64,000 nucleotides of DNA from positions 31,622,001-31,686,000 of the forward strand of contig NC_079884.1 of assembly GCF_029227915.1 (NCBI RefSeq), in the 5' to 3' direction. Position numbers and translations under genes: made by a program. Below, one piece after another: positions 62,641-64,000 of the stretch. The notes beneath the pieces were generated by a model. The model ran no database searches, was not told where the DNA came from, and saw nothing but the letters and a program-made list of their open reading frames with translations. Each line of letters opens with the position of its first letter. Position 1 is the first letter of the stretch. The DNA comes from Hydractinia symbiolongicarpus. Its lineage: Eukaryota; Cnidaria; Hydrozoa; Anthoathecata; Hydractiniidae.

Positions 62641-64000
62641 CCGTATAGTCGAATGTATACAAAGAAAGTACCCAGGGAGTAAACTCATTTCCCAAACGAT
62701 TTTTTAAATTATTATTTCACCACTAAAGCCTAAGTGACTTGTAGTTTTTAAAAATGTATTCATTTTTGATGAGACGCTGAATAAAAGCAGTTTAATCGCC
62801 GGCAAACGAAAACCCGCGATTTTCCGTAAATCCCGGGCTTGGCCCATATAGTCAAATGTATACAAAGAAAGTACCCTGTGAGTAAACTCATTTTCAAAAC
62901 GATTTTTTAAATTATCTTTTCACCACTAAAGCCTATGAGACTTGTAGTTTTCAAAAATGTTTTCATTTTTGATGAAACGCTGAATAAAAGAAGTTTAATC
63001 GCCGGCAAAGGAAAACCCGCGATTTCCCGTAAATCCCGGGCTTGGCCTGTATAGTTGAATGTATACAAAGAAAGTACCCTGTGAGTAAACTAATTTCCAA
63101 AACGATTTTTTAAATTATCTTTTCACCACTAAAATGCATAAGACTTGTAGTTTTCAAAAATGTTTTCATTTTTGATTAGACACTGAATAAAAGAAGTTTA
63201 ATCACCGGCAAACAAAAACCCGCCATTTCCCGTAAATCCCGGGCTTGGCCCGTATAGTCAAAAGTATACAAAGAAAGTACCCAGGGAGTAAACTCATTTC
63301 CCGAACGATTTTTTATATTATTTTTTCACCACTAAAACGCATGAGACTTGTAGTTTTCAAAAATGTTTTCATTTTTGACTAGACACTGAATAAAAGAAGT
63401 TAATCACCGGCAAACGAAAAGCCGCCATTTTCCGTAAATCCCGGGCTTGGCCCGTATAGTCAAAAGTATACAAAGAAAGTACCCAGGGAGTAAACTCATT
63501 TCCCGAACGATTTTTTATATTTATTTTTCACCACTAAAACGCATGAAACTTGTAGTTTTCCAAAATGTTTTCATTTTTGATGAGACGCTAAATGAAAGAG
63601 GTTTAATCGTCGGCAAACAAAAACCAGCGATTTCCCGTAAATCCCGGGCTTGGCCCGTATAGTCAAAAGTATACAAAGAAAGTACCCAGGGAGTAAACTC
63701 ATTTTCCGAACGATTTTTCAAATTATTTTTTACCACTAAAACGCATGAGACTTGTAGTTTTCAAAAATGTTTTTATTTTTGATGAGACGCCTAATGAAAG
63801 AGGTTTAATCGCCGGCAAACGAAAACCAGCGATTTCCCCGAAAATCCCGGGCTTGTTCCGTGTAGTCGAATGTATACAAAGAAAGTACCCAGGGAGTAAA
63901 CTCATTTCCCGAACGATTTTTCAAATTTTTTTTTCACCACTAAAGCCCATGAGACTTGTAGTTTTTAAAAATGTCTTCATTTTTGATGAGTGCTGAATAA

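Larger units (their letters stand above)
42977..64000. repeat. 203-bp satellite array, segment 3
   Basis: The satellite resumes at CGTATAGTCGAATG and continues to the window end, where it stops mid-monomer (GTGCTGAATAA), so the array goes on. Phase is kept with small losses (monomer starts 43782, 45810, 48041, 49258, 51895, 53111, 58179, 63447). This segment is dominated by copies of an about 1217-bp six-monomer block and by longer duplications listed separately. I see no host genes. Confidence 0.97.

Noticed and set aside
5321-63662. Recurrent plus-strand 71-82 codon open frames, one per some monomers
   Set aside because: Most begin at the TTG of CTTGGCCCGTATAG, not at ATG, end at the same satellite position and follow monomer variants. 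The 203-bp period shifts the frame in each unit. No codon-level constraint is apparent. They are satellite sequence read as protein.
1740-63905. Minus-strand 60-99 codon open frames across the array
   Set aside because: They are the opposite-strand reading of the same monomers, broken or joined by indels in the T-rich tract. They resemble each other only because the satellite does.
1-64000. A CRISPR array or other prokaryotic repeat system
   Set aside because: The whole 203-bp unit repeats head to tail with no unique spacers, there are no cas genes, and the inserted elements are eukaryotic retrotransposons.
1-64000. A new multi-gene biological system
   Set aside because: Only retrotransposon proteins are encoded. 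I found no further gene or operon-like cluster. The unusual content is the satellite architecture and the shared insertion target.

Overview
This window is eukaryotic, and almost all of it is one satellite DNA array. A tandem repeat with a 203-bp monomer runs from the first base to the last, about 294 monomers by phase counting. It is interrupted twice: by a tRNA-derived SINE (25171-25503) and by a 5'-truncated CR1/L2-type LINE with an intact ORF2 (38908-42976). The array leaves the window at both ends mid-monomer. No host gene, rRNA, functional tRNA or CRISPR array can be supported. The LINE protein style (AP endonuclease plus RT, C-terminal C-C-C cysteine cluster, SGNH-esterase ORF1) and the tRNA-SINE with an (ATT)n tail suggest a marine invertebrate. 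A cnidarian is my weak preference and a mollusc is possible; this is inference only.

Layout: 1-25170 is satellite. It has a 4-monomer duplication near 2.6-4.2 kb, a 3-mer nested in a 9-mer higher-order repeat (HOR) at 5.4-11.4 kb, and an adjacent duplication at 12.4-16.2 kb in which one copy lost 293 bp. It also has a near-homogeneous run at 15.8-17.2 kb, a partial monomer at 19.83-19.91 kb, and a long-range copy of the 11.3-13.1 kb block at 21.0-22.9 kb. The SINE follows. 25504-38907 is satellite with a duplicated block around the SINE, a homogeneous run at 27.8-28.8 kb and a 7-mer (1418 bp) duplication at 30.2-32.9 kb. The LINE lies on the minus strand at 38908-42976. 42977-64000 is satellite built largely from 6-mer (about 1217 bp) blocks and a 4.46-kb-spaced duplication at 54.9-61.7 kb.

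How it fits together: monomers fall into recurring linked haplotypes. One is a GTCAAAAG / CCCAGGGAG / CCCGAACG type (A) and another is a GTCGAATG / CCCTGTGAG / CCAAAACG type (B), with further sub-variants in the T-rich tract and in the GATGAGACGCT segment. Many diagnostic differences are CpG to CpA/TpG changes. The array has evidently been reshaped by repeated unequal exchange of multi-monomer blocks of several sizes (3, 4, 6, 7, 9 and 10 monomers). Both retroelements sit in one of two paralogous blocks whose sister block lacks the insertion, so they are younger than those duplications. Both are joined at the tail side to the same hexamer CCCGTA. The short open frames scattered through the array are mostly opened by TTG codons and follow the satellite sequence; I do not treat them as genes.
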